DNA of 7,720 bases from an uncultured Bacillota bacterium (lineage in GTDB: Bacteria > Bacillota > Sulfobacillia > UBA995 > UBA9673), in NCBI GenBank assembly GCA_937863905.1, contig CALMHV010000098.1, forward strand, positions 1 to 7,720, written 5' to 3'. Position 1 is the stretch's first letter. Each line of letters opens with the position of its first letter. The notes under the pieces were generated by a model. That model ran no database searches. It saw only the letters and a program-made list of their open reading frames with translations, and was not told the DNA's origin. Shown here one piece after another: positions 1 through 5,341 of the stretch. The position numbers were made by a program, and so were the translations under genes.

Positions 1-73
1 GCTTAACCTGCGCGCCTAGCGGTTTCCATTATGCGCCCAGCTTGGGCGCGTCAGGTTGAAGCGCTTGTTGGGC
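1..73 (-). mobile_element. Integron attC recombination site, 3' end cut by window edge
   Basis: Read on the minus strand, the site begins with GCCCAAC (plus 67-73), which fits the R'' core RYYYAAC. A 6-base spacer follows, then an L'' arm. The arm at plus 45-62 pairs with plus 1-16: the minus reading GCTTCAACCTGACGCGCC matches the complement of GGCGCGCAGGTTAAGC over 16 pairs. One C and one A are left unpaired, separated by six pairs. Known attC sites carry two extrahelical bases on this side (G and T on the bottom strand) with this spacing, and from memory the aadA-type attC has the same geometry. The R' core GTTRRRY should lie a few bases outside the window. Positions 33-49 also form a separate 7-bp hairpin that competes with the inner arm. 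The site lies just downstream of the ankyrin gene on the same strand, as in a gene cassette. Confidence 0.82.
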
Positions 74-208
74 GGCGGGCATGTGCACCAGAGAGCTGGG
101 CAGCCATCCATCGCGCTACCCCTTGCTCGCGAGCTCGAGGCCGTACACCGTGCCCTCAGTGGTCCCACCAGTAACAACAACCGGCTCGCCGCCTGTTCCT
201 TGCGGCCA

Positions 209-619
209 CTAGACACAACCGTGCTGTCTGAGGAGCACCACCATCTCGGTGTTGCCGTTTCCTGCAGCGCTTGACAGTAGGGTAGTGCCGGCGCTGTTCT
301 TCGCATTCGCGTCAGCCCTACTGTCGAGGAGGAGACGGACCATCTCGGTGTCGTTGTCCCATACCGCATAGAAGAGCGGGGTATTGCCGTAGCCATCATG
401 CTCGTCCACATCGACCCCATAGCCGAGGATGAGTCTCACCATCTCAGTGTTGCCGCGCTCTGCCGCCTGGTGTAGAGGGGTAACGAACGGCTTGGCTGTG
501 GCGGGACCGTGCTTCGTCTCCCTCTTGCCGTGCGCGCGCATGTCCGCCCCACCGTCGAGGAGTCTGCGGGCTTCTTCGATATCCCCCGCTTCTACTGCAT
601 CGAACAGCTCTTCATTCAC
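209..619 (-). CDS. Small ankyrin-repeat protein (136 aa)
   Basis: Ankyrin repeats are helix-turn-helix modules that bind other proteins; no enzymatic role is implied. About four repeats are visible. There is a degenerate N-terminal cap (residues 3-29, with a DAVEAGDIEEARRLLDGGAD pattern), a clear repeat at about 44-76 starting TPLHQAAERGNTEMVRLIL, another at 78-110 (GNTPLFYAVWDNDTEMVRLLL), and a last one at 111-136 that stops early at HGCV instead of the usual HGADVN. There is no signal peptide or membrane segment, so it is probably cytoplasmic. The start is GTG, the only option because an in-frame TGA lies two codons upstream. A GAGGGGGG tract sits about 11 bases before it, a long spacing. 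The gene is followed by attC and stands alone, so it is probably cassette cargo. Its partner and function are unknown. Confidence 0.85.
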   Translation of the reverse strand: MNEELFDAVEAGDIEEARRLLDGGADMRAHGKRETKHGPATAKPFVTPLHQAAERGNTEMVRLILGYGVDVDEHDGYGNTPLFYAVWDNDTEMVRLLLDSRADANAKNSAGTTLLSSAAGNGNTEMVVLLRQHGCV

Positions 620-693
620 GTTTCACGATGCCCCCCTCAAGAAGTGCCACCTTACTACCACTCGTGTGGTCAGGTAGCAGCGGAATCCCGTCC

Positions 694-766
694 GCCCAAC
701 AGTGATTCTACGGACCTGCATAAGTGCCAAGTTTCGCTCTCCTGTCCTCATAACCTGCTGTTGGCT
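694..766 (-). repeat. Possible upstream cassette boundary with inverted repeat
   Basis: CCAACAG at 696-702 and CTGTTGG at 758-764 form a perfect 7-bp inverted repeat enclosing 55 bases. Read on the minus strand the element ends in GTTGGGC, a good GTTRRRY core, about 75 bases before the ankyrin start. The other end reads AGCCAAC, one base off RYYYAAC. The inner arms pair poorly and I do not see the two-extrahelical-base pattern of attC. It could be a decayed attC, an attI-like site, or a coincidence. Confidence 0.28.
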
Positions 767-873
767 CACTTGAGAAACCCGTAACGGTCCCCGTGTAGTC
801 GGCGACTTCGGGCGGCCCGTTGATTTATCATGGGGCCTTATGCGGGTCCGCGTAAGAGTCCTCCTGTCGGGCC

Positions 874-948
874 TCAGCGTGCCGGGATGAGTTCCTGCAC
901 CATCCGGATGTCGTGGCCGCCTTCAGACAAGCGCGCCCCTTGGGCTGC
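874..948 (-). pseudogene. Possible tyrosine-recombinase C-terminal remnant
   Basis: One minus-strand frame ending at the TGA at 874-876 contains LSEGGHDIRMVQEL (877-930 carries this and the tail IPAR). Tyrosine recombinases, including integron integrases and XerC/D, carry a segment of the type LLExGxDIRxVQELLGH between the HxxR box and the final His/Tyr. Here the match breaks off after QEL, where LGH would follow. No HTLRHSFATHL segment is found upstream and no catalytic Tyr downstream. The residues before it (EEAAQGAR) do not match. The match covers only about 14 residues, so it may be chance. If real, it is a fragment of a decayed integrase on the same strand as the cassette, as in reverse-oriented integrons. 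Confidence 0.25.
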
Positions 949-950
949 CT

Positions 951-1025
951 CTTCGGGGAGCGGTCGGGGTCCGGCGCAGGCCGCCGCTTCCTTCGGGGAG
1001 CGGGCGGGGTCCGGCGCAGGCCGCC
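951..1025. repeat. Two-copy tandem repeat, 35-bp unit, 40-bp period
   Basis: The unit at 951-985 begins CTTCGGGGAGCGG and ends GGCGCAGGCCGCC. It recurs at 991-1025 with a single difference (T at 964, G at 1004). The five bases between the copies are GCTTC. The region is very GC-rich and noncoding as far as I can see. It sits directly beside the long hairpin after gdh, and the second copy overlaps the outer foot of that hairpin by three bases. Confidence 0.85.
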
Positions 1026-1078
1026 TACGAACCAAGAGGCCCGGGGTCGTCAGACCACGGGCCTCTGTTCGTTAAGGC
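1023..1078 (-). terminator. Long hairpin after gdh, probable operon terminator
   Basis: The core stem pairs AGAGGCCCG (1035-1043) with CGGGCCTCT (1058-1066). It continues inwards after one mismatch with four pairs (1045-1048 with 1053-1056) around a GTCA loop. Outwards it continues with ACGAAC (1027-1032) and GTTCGT (1067-1072) after a two-base bulge, then GCCT and AGGC after another, giving about 23 pairs in total. On the minus strand the core stem is followed by TTGGTTCGT, only a weak T tract. Its position about 60-115 bases after the gdh stop suits transcription termination of the kor-gdh operon. The length is unusual for a simple intrinsic terminator. Confidence 0.6.
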
Positions 1079-1136
1079 CGAGCCGGAGCCCCGACCGCGA
1101 CCCGCAGGAGGCGGCCTCGGCGGAGCCCAACCGCGG

Positions 1137-2390
1137 CTAGTCCAACCAGCCCCGGACCTTCATGGCTTCGGCCACGCGGGCCACGGCGACCATGAAAGCG
1201 GCCCGGCGCATCGAGACCTTCTTGTCCAGGTGCATCTTGTAGACAGCCTCGAAGGCCCGGGTCATCATGTCGCCGAGCTTCTCGTTGACTTCCTTCTCCG
1301 ACCAGTAGTAGTTCATCAGGTTCTGGACCCACTCGAAGTATGAGACCGTCACGCCGCCAGCGCTGGCCAGGACGTCCGGCAGGACCAGGACGCCCTTCTT
1401 GTCGAGAATGGCGTCCGCTTCCGGCGTGGTCGGGCCGTTGGCGGCCTCACTGATGATCTTGGCCTTGACCCCGGAGGCGACCTTCTCGGTGATCTGGTTC
1501 TCCAGGGCGGCCGGGATGAGGATGTCGCACTCAAGCTGCATGAGTTCCTCGTTGGTCACCGGGGTGGTGCCGGGGAAGCCCTTGACCGAACCGGTCTTGC
1601 CCTTGTGGGCGATGACGGCCTTCACGTCTAGGCCCTTGGGGTTGTAGACGCCGGCCGTGGAGTCGTTGCAGGCGACAACCGTGGCCCCCATCTCACTGAT
1701 GAGCTGGGCGGCCACGCTGCCGGCGTTGCCGAAGCCCTGCACGACGACCGTGGCCTTCTTGATGTCGATGCCCAGCTTCCTGGCCGCCTCGGTGGCCACG
1801 ATGACGCAGCCCCGGCCAGTGGCCGTGCCGCGGCCGGCCGAACCACCGATAATGAGGGGTTTACCGGTCATCAGACCGAAGGAGTTTCGTTCCCGGATGC
1901 GGCTGAACTCGTCGACCATCCAGGCCATGATTTGCGGGTTGGTGTAGACGTCGGGGGCGGGAATGTCCTTTTCCGGGCCGACGATCTGGGAGACGGCCTG
2001 GATGTACCCGCGGGAAAGGGCCTCGAGCTCGCGGCTCGACAGCCTCTTGGGATCGCAGATGACGCCGCCCTTGCCGCCGCCAAAGGGGAGGCCCAGGGTC
2101 GCGCATTTGAAGGTCATCCACATGGACAGGGCCCGGACTTCATCGACGTTCACGCCCGGGGCGAACCGAAGGCCGCCCTTGGCCGGCCCGATGGCGTCGT
2201 TGTGTTGGGAGCGGTAGCCGACGAACACCTTCACCTTGCCGCTATCCATGACGACGGGGATGGCCACTTCAAGAACGCGGAGAGGCTGCTTGAGAATCTC
2301 GTAGACCGACTCAGGGAGACCTAGTTCATCGACCGCCCCCTTGACTTGCTTCTGGGCGATCAGGAAGGGGTTCAGAGTCTCTTCCGGCAA
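1137..2390 (-). CDS. gdhA: Glutamate dehydrogenase (417 aa)
   Basis: The enzyme interconverts glutamate and 2-oxoglutarate plus ammonia using NAD(P). The length fits the hexameric Glu/Leu/Phe/Val dehydrogenase family. Substrate-domain motifs are PAKGGLRF (69-76, Lys71), MTFKCA (92-97, Lys95), LPFGGGKGGV (101-110, catalytic Lys107) and PAPDVYTN (144-151, catalytic Asp147). The Rossmann domain has the GSAGRGTATGRG loop (183-194) and GFGNAG (219-224). Asn242-Asp243-Ser244 follows the second strand, which does not settle NAD against NADP. The start is TTG, supported by GGAGGAG seven bases upstream. The coding sequence overlaps the korC stop by 19 bases, so it is the last gene of the kor operon. 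Glutamate rather than Leu or Phe specificity is inferred from overall similarity and from the neighbouring 2-oxoacid oxidoreductase genes. Confidence 0.95.
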   Translation of the reverse strand: MPEETLNPFLIAQKQVKGAVDELGLPESVYEILKQPLRVLEVAIPVVMDSGKVKVFVGYRSQHNDAIGPAKGGLRFAPGVNVDEVRALSMWMTFKCATLGLPFGGGKGGVICDPKRLSSRELEALSRGYIQAVSQIVGPEKDIPAPDVYTNPQIMAWMVDEFSRIRERNSFGLMTGKPLIIGGSAGRGTATGRGCVIVATEAARKLGIDIKKATVVVQGFGNAGSVAAQLISEMGATVVACNDSTAGVYNPKGLDVKAVIAHKGKTGSVKGFPGTTPVTNEELMQLECDILIPAALENQITEKVASGVKAKIISEAANGPTTPEADAILDKKGVLVLPDVLASAGGVTVSYFEWVQNLMNYYWSEKEVNEKLGDMMTRAFEAVYKMHLDKKVSMRRAAFMVAVARVAEAMKVRGWLD

Positions 2391-2944
2391 ATCACTTCTC
2401 CTCCATATCCCTCGCTGGCTAGCCTCAACCCGGCCTCCAGAGCCCGGAGGTTGAGGTCCACGGTACCCTTCGGCGCCCGCGCGGCAATCGCGTCACGCAG
2501 AGCCTGGGTCTTCACCAGGCCGGTCAGCCCGGCCAGCAGTCCCGCGGCCACGGCCGAAGCCACCTGCTCTCGACCGAGCTGGTCACGCGCCGTCCCACTG
2601 ATTGGCCTCTCGATCACCTTGGCTTTCACGGCGGGCAACTGGCGGACGTGGGTCGAGTCCGCGACCAGAAGACCGCCTTCCTTGACGGTCCGGGCGTACT
2701 TGTCGGCCGCCTCCTGGCTCATGACCAGGACGACGTCCGGCCGGGAAACCTTGGGGTAGCTGATGCTTTCGGCCGAGATGATGACCTCGGCCTTGCTGGC
2801 CCCGCCTCGGGACTCCGGGCCATAGACCTGACTCTGGACGACGTTCAGGCCGTCGGCGACGGCCGCTTCAGCCAGGACGATGCCGATGAAGATGATGCCC
2901 TGGCCCCCCCGGCCGGAAAGCCGCACTTCCCAAGACCCGCTCAT
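2372..2944 (-). CDS. korC: 2-oxoacid:ferredoxin oxidoreductase, gamma subunit (190 aa)
   Basis: This is the gamma subunit of a KorABCD-type enzyme, which oxidatively decarboxylates a 2-oxoacid to its acyl-CoA and passes electrons to ferredoxin. The gamma domain takes part in coenzyme A handling. The N-terminal glycine-rich SGRGGQG (10-16) and the QSQVYGPESRGGAS segment (37-50) are the family signatures. DVVLVMSQEAADKYA in the middle and the Ala/Gly-rich helix ending in the AIAARAPKG region complete the usual fold. At 190 residues it has normal length. The ATG start overlaps the korB stop as ATGA. Its tail overlaps the gdh start. It is probably a 2-oxoglutarate enzyme, given the gdh neighbour and KorAB sequence; branched-chain or other oxoacids are not excluded. 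Confidence 0.93.
   Translation of the reverse strand: MSGSWEVRLSGRGGQGIIFIGIVLAEAAVADGLNVVQSQVYGPESRGGASKAEVIISAESISYPKVSRPDVVLVMSQEAADKYARTVKEGGLLVADSTHVRQLPAVKAKVIERPISGTARDQLGREQVASAVAAGLLAGLTGLVKTQALRDAIAARAPKGTVDLNLRALEAGLRLASEGYGGEVICRKRL
2398..2404 (-). promoter_or_regulatory. Ribosome site supporting the TTG start of gdh
   Basis: GGAGGAG on the minus strand lies inside the end of korC, seven bases before the TTG at 2388-2390. Strength and spacing make this rare start credible. They also imply translation coupled to korC. Confidence 0.75.
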
Positions 2945-3795
2945 TTGCCGTCCCCCACCGTCCGCGAGGTCGCGGCTTGGATGATCCGGTCGTACTCTTT
3001 GGTGTATTCGGGCTCCTCGCGGTCACGGAAGACCCCGACCTTGAACTTGCCGGCGAGCCCCTCCGGCTCGGCCGAAGCGGCTCGGGCCAGGGTCACCGCA
3101 TGGTCCTTCTGCCAGCGCAGCATGTCCACACCAGTGGACATACGGTTCCGGCGTCCGAAGTACGTCGGGCACTGGCTCACCGCCTCGACGAAGGAGAAGC
3201 CGTCGTGGTCCAGGGCGCCGCCCACGTATTCGGTGAGCCTGGCCGCGAAGTAGGCCGCGCCGCGGGCCACGTAGGTGGCCCCGCAAGCCAGCGCCAGTTC
3301 GCAAAGGTCGAAGGGACGCTCGATGTGGCCGTAGGGCGCGGTCGTGGCTATGGCCTCCCGCGGGGTCATCGGGGAATACTGGCCGCTGGTCATGCCGTAG
3401 ATGGCGTTGTTGAAGCAGACCACGGTGAGCCCGATATTGCGCCGGGCGGCGTGGATGAAATGGTTGCCGCCGATGGCGGCGAGGTCGCCGTCGCCCGTGA
3501 TGACGACAACCTCCAGTTCCGGGCGGGCGAGCTTGATGCCCGTGGCAAAAGCAATGGCCCGCCCGTGGGTCGAGTGGACTCCGTCGAAGTTGAGGTACCC
3601 GGTGGCCCTGGAGGCGCAGCCGATACCGGAGACGACGACCACCTTGGCGGGGTCGATGCTCCCGGCGGCTATCCTCTCCGCCAGAGCCCTGACGATGGCG
3701 CCCAGGACGATACCGTGGCCGCACCCCGCGCACCAGATGTGGGGAAGACGGTCGTCCCGGAGGAGGGACAGGGCGAGGTCGGCCGTGTTAGCCAC
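2941..3795 (-). CDS. korB: 2-oxoacid:ferredoxin oxidoreductase, beta subunit (284 aa)
   Basis: The beta subunit binds thiamine diphosphate and a 4Fe-4S cluster. The cluster ligands appear to be Cys22 and Cys25 (WCAGCGHG), Cys60 (GIGCASR) and Cys209 (SQCPTYFGR), as in the short two-to-four-subunit enzymes. The thiamine motif runs from GDGD (101-104) to NNAIYGMTSGQ (129-139), with GGNHFIHAARRN between. This segment is typical of KorB, the 2-oxoglutarate type, rather than of pyruvate oxidoreductases. VHSTHGRAIAFATG (73-86) is also conserved. The GTG start has GGGAGG about eight bases upstream and overlaps korA by 8 bases; the stop overlaps korC by 4. No residue expected for catalysis is missing. 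Confidence 0.95.
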   Translation of the reverse strand: MANTADLALSLLRDDRLPHIWCAGCGHGIVLGAIVRALAERIAAGSIDPAKVVVVSGIGCASRATGYLNFDGVHSTHGRAIAFATGIKLARPELEVVVITGDGDLAAIGGNHFIHAARRNIGLTVVCFNNAIYGMTSGQYSPMTPREAIATTAPYGHIERPFDLCELALACGATYVARGAAYFAARLTEYVGGALDHDGFSFVEAVSQCPTYFGRRNRMSTGVDMLRWQKDHAVTLARAASAEPEGLAGKFKVGVFRDREEPEYTKEYDRIIQAATSRTVGDGK

Positions 3796-4999
3796 GGGCC
3801 GGCCCTCCCCGCTCCCCGATCTCCGCCGCGATCTCCATGGGCGTGATAAGTTCGCCGTCGATGTTTCCGTAGTGCCGGACAGGCGCCCGACCGGCGGCCG
3901 CCCGGGCCACCTCGCGCACGACCTGGCCGAGGTTCATCTCCACCACCAAGAGTTCTCCGTCTTCGCCGGCGAGGGCGGCCGCCTCGGCAATGGCGGCGTC
4001 GGGGAAGGGCCAGATGGTGATGAGCCTGAGGAGCGCTGTCTCGCGCCCCGCCGCCCGAGCCATCCGGCAGGCAGCCTCCGCGCTACGCGCGCTGGCCCCG
4101 AAGGAGACGACGACCGTAGCCGGACGCCGGGCCGGAAAGCCGCTGGGCGGCCGCGGCCCGCGTTCCCGTTCGCCGACCCACTCGACCCGGCAGAGTTCGG
4201 AAGCCACCCGGTCCACCTTGCGGCAGAGGCGCCGGACGAGCGCGCCCGCCTCGGCCCCCTCGTGCAGGGGGTAGCCCCGCTCGTCGTGGTGCAGCCCGGT
4301 GACGTGGTACCGGTACCCGTCGCCGAGGTTGGCCATCGGCGGGACATCATCCGGCCCGGGCCGGTACGGCAGGAAACCCGGGTCGCCCGGCGGCAGCGCC
4401 GGTTTGGGCCTGGACCACAGGTCGAGCGAGGCGGGCGCGGGCAGGGTGACGTTCTCCCGCATGTGCGCCACGACCTCGTCCAGGAGCAGGATGGTCGGGA
4501 CGCGCAGTCTCTCCGACCAGTTGATGCACTCGATGGACAAGTCGTAGGTTTCCCTCACCGACGACGGGGACATCACGACGACCGGGTGGTCGCCGTGGGT
4601 TCCCCAGCGGGCCTGCATGACGTCCCCCTGAGCGGGGGACGTCGGCAGACCGGTCGAGGGCCCCGTGCGCTGGACCTGGACAATGAAACAGGGCACCTCG
4701 GCCATGGCCGCGTACCCGATGTTCTCTTGTTTGAGGGAAAAGCCAGGGCCGCTGGTGGCGGTCATGGCCTTGACCCCGGTGAGCGCGGCGCCGATGACCG
4801 CGGCCATACTGGCAATCTCGTCCTCCATCTGGATGAACCTGCCCCCTAGCGCGGGCAAGTCTTCAGCCAGGATCTCGGCTATCTCGGATGAGGGGGTGAT
4901 GGGGTAGCCGGCGAAAAACCGGACTCCGGCTTGGAGGGCGCCCTGGGCGCAGGCCTCGTTGCCCTGCATGAGAACCGGCCTGTCATTTCCTCGAAGCAC
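3788..4999 (-). CDS. korA: 2-oxoacid:ferredoxin oxidoreductase, alpha subunit (403 aa)
   Basis: The alpha subunit forms the active site together with KorB. Family motifs in order are GNEACAQGAL (13-22), GYPITPSSEI (31-40, substrate pocket loop), MEDEIAS (58-64), ATSGPGFSLKQEN (81-93) and GPSTGLPTSPAQGD (113-126), followed by QARWGTHGDH. The C-terminal domain contains VVVSFGASARSAEAACRMAR and ends near GNIDGELITPMEIA. The usual QRGGPSTG reads QRTGPSTG here (Thr112). The protein is somewhat longer than typical KorA (about 375-385), mostly through a Pro/Arg-rich linker (GERERGPRPPSGFPARRP) before the C-terminal domain. The GTG start has GGAGGG six bases upstream and overlaps korD by 17 bases. 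An ATG at 4984-4986 is out of frame. Confidence 0.95.
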   Translation of the reverse strand: MLRGNDRPVLMQGNEACAQGALQAGVRFFAGYPITPSSEIAEILAEDLPALGGRFIQMEDEIASMAAVIGAALTGVKAMTATSGPGFSLKQENIGYAAMAEVPCFIVQVQRTGPSTGLPTSPAQGDVMQARWGTHGDHPVVVMSPSSVRETYDLSIECINWSERLRVPTILLLDEVVAHMRENVTLPAPASLDLWSRPKPALPPGDPGFLPYRPGPDDVPPMANLGDGYRYHVTGLHHDERGYPLHEGAEAGALVRRLCRKVDRVASELCRVEWVGERERGPRPPSGFPARRPATVVVSFGASARSAEAACRMARAAGRETALLRLITIWPFPDAAIAEAAALAGEDGELLVVEMNLGQVVREVARAAAGRAPVRHYGNIDGELITPMEIAAEIGERGGPARG

Positions 5000-5240
5000 G
5001 CTCGTCCCTCCGGACCCTCGCGGCGAAGTCAGGGCAGAGTTGCTCGCAGATGAGGCAGAGGCTGCAGGCCTCGGGGCGGGAGACTACCGGACGGCCTTCC
5101 TCATCGGCGTCGAAGACCTTCTTCGGGCAGAACTCGACACAGATACCGCAGGCCTTACACCATTCCGGCTTGATGCTGACGGGCGGGGTCGTCCCAGCGC
5201 CGGCATGCTCTCCGGGGCCCGCCACGGGCGCCGCGCTCAT
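4983..5240 (-). CDS. korD: 2-oxoacid oxidoreductase ferredoxin subunit, 2x[4Fe-4S] (85 aa)
   Basis: This small electron-transfer subunit is expected to pass electrons from KorB to soluble ferredoxin. Two complete 4Fe-4S motifs are present, Cys28-x2-Cys31-x2-Cys34-x3-Cys38-Pro and Cys59-x2-Cys62-x2-Cys65-x3-Cys69-Pro. This is the bacterial ferredoxin pattern, with each fourth Cys completing the other cluster. The first 25 residues form a Gly/Ala/Pro-rich tail. It is the first gene of the kor-gdh operon. The ATG start has GGAGGAG about ten bases upstream, just after a hairpin with a T tract. Its end overlaps korA by 17 bases, which supports a role as KorD rather than as an unrelated ferredoxin. 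Confidence 0.93.
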   Translation of the reverse strand: MSAAPVAGPGEHAGAGTTPPVSIKPEWCKACGICVEFCPKKVFDADEEGRPVVSRPEACSLCLICEQLCPDFAARVRRDERASRK

Positions 5241-5262
5241 GTCGCCGTTTCTCCTCCGGGTA

Positions 5263-5320
5263 CAAAAACAGTCGGCTCCGACTCAAGCACTCCGGCCTAA
5301 TCGCCGGCGGAGCCGCCGTC
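5263..5320 (-). promoter_or_regulatory. korD leader with terminator-like hairpin and alternative pairing
   Basis: On the minus strand, AGTCGGAGCCGACT (5270-5283) can form a short stem and is followed by GTTTTTG (T run 5264-5268), like a weak intrinsic terminator. An earlier hairpin, CGGCGGCTCCGCCG (5305-5318), contains CGGCTCCG, the exact complement of CGGAGCCG inside the second hairpin. The two could therefore pair with each other instead, which would block the terminator. It may simply end yajC transcription. I see no convincing promoter between the T run and korD. Confidence 0.4.
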
Positions 5321-5341
5321 TACTACTATGGGGTGTTGGCC

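Larger units (their letters stand above)
1..700 (-). mobile_element. Probable integron gene cassette carrying an ankyrin gene
   Basis: A gene cassette is one promoterless or weakly expressed ORF followed by its own attC. Here the ORF is 209-619, with attC at the downstream end. The upstream limit is inferred from GTTGGGC on the minus strand (plus 694-700), which fits the GTTRRRY core where IntI cuts between G and TT. This would leave a 74-base leader before the GTG start and about 135 bases between the stop and attC. Hand-counted lines are 52-62% GC, against 73-78% in two sampled lines of the core operons, which suggests foreign origin. The 3' limit is outside the window. The upstream limit is uncertain because the heptamer also occurs elsewhere (1125-1131) and I see no well-formed attC or attI beside it. 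Confidence 0.5.
620..1136. other. 517-base region without a supported gene
   Basis: This gap separates the glutamate dehydrogenase stop from the ankyrin start. From left to right it holds the cassette leader and its possible boundary (620-766), a stretch with no recognised content (767-873), a short tyrosine-recombinase-like reading (874-948), a two-copy tandem repeat (951-1025) and a long hairpin (1023-1078). The last 58 bases before the gdh stop show nothing clear. GC content is about 50% near 721-780 and rises sharply from about 930 towards gdh, so the junction between accessory and core DNA probably lies between 800 and 1025. The open frames on the plus strand here have no recognisable product. 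Confidence 0.6.

Noticed and set aside
16..420. Minus-strand open frame of 134 codons overlapping the ankyrin gene
   Set aside because: It is an alternative frame of the ankyrin gene and the attC; the ankyrin frame has clear repeats and this one does not.
951..1025. CRISPR array
   Set aside because: Only two copies with a 5-base gap, too short for a spacer, and no cas genes nearby.
1125..1131. Second GCCCAAC heptamer as an integron core site
   Set aside because: It lies a few bases from the gdh stop with no attC arms around it. The heptamer is expected by chance in GC-rich DNA, which also lowers confidence in the 694-700 boundary.
830..1140. Plus-strand open frames in the gap next to gdh
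   Set aside because: They run through the tandem repeat and the hairpin, giving repeated low-complexity peptides with no recognisable product.
2977..3846. Plus-strand open frame of 289 codons opposite korB
   Set aside because: Antisense shadow of korB; no recognisable domain and low-complexity composition.
3401..4849. Long plus-strand open frame of 482 codons opposite korA and korB
   Set aside because: Its translation is Arg/Gly/Asp-rich with no family features, and it lies opposite genes with full catalytic motifs. Such shadows are expected in GC-rich DNA.
2941..5240. Pyruvate:ferredoxin oxidoreductase
   Set aside because: KorB motifs GGNHFIHAARRN and NNAIYGMTSGQ and the KorA GPSTGLPTSPAQGD segment fit the 2-oxoglutarate type better, and gdh is the neighbour.
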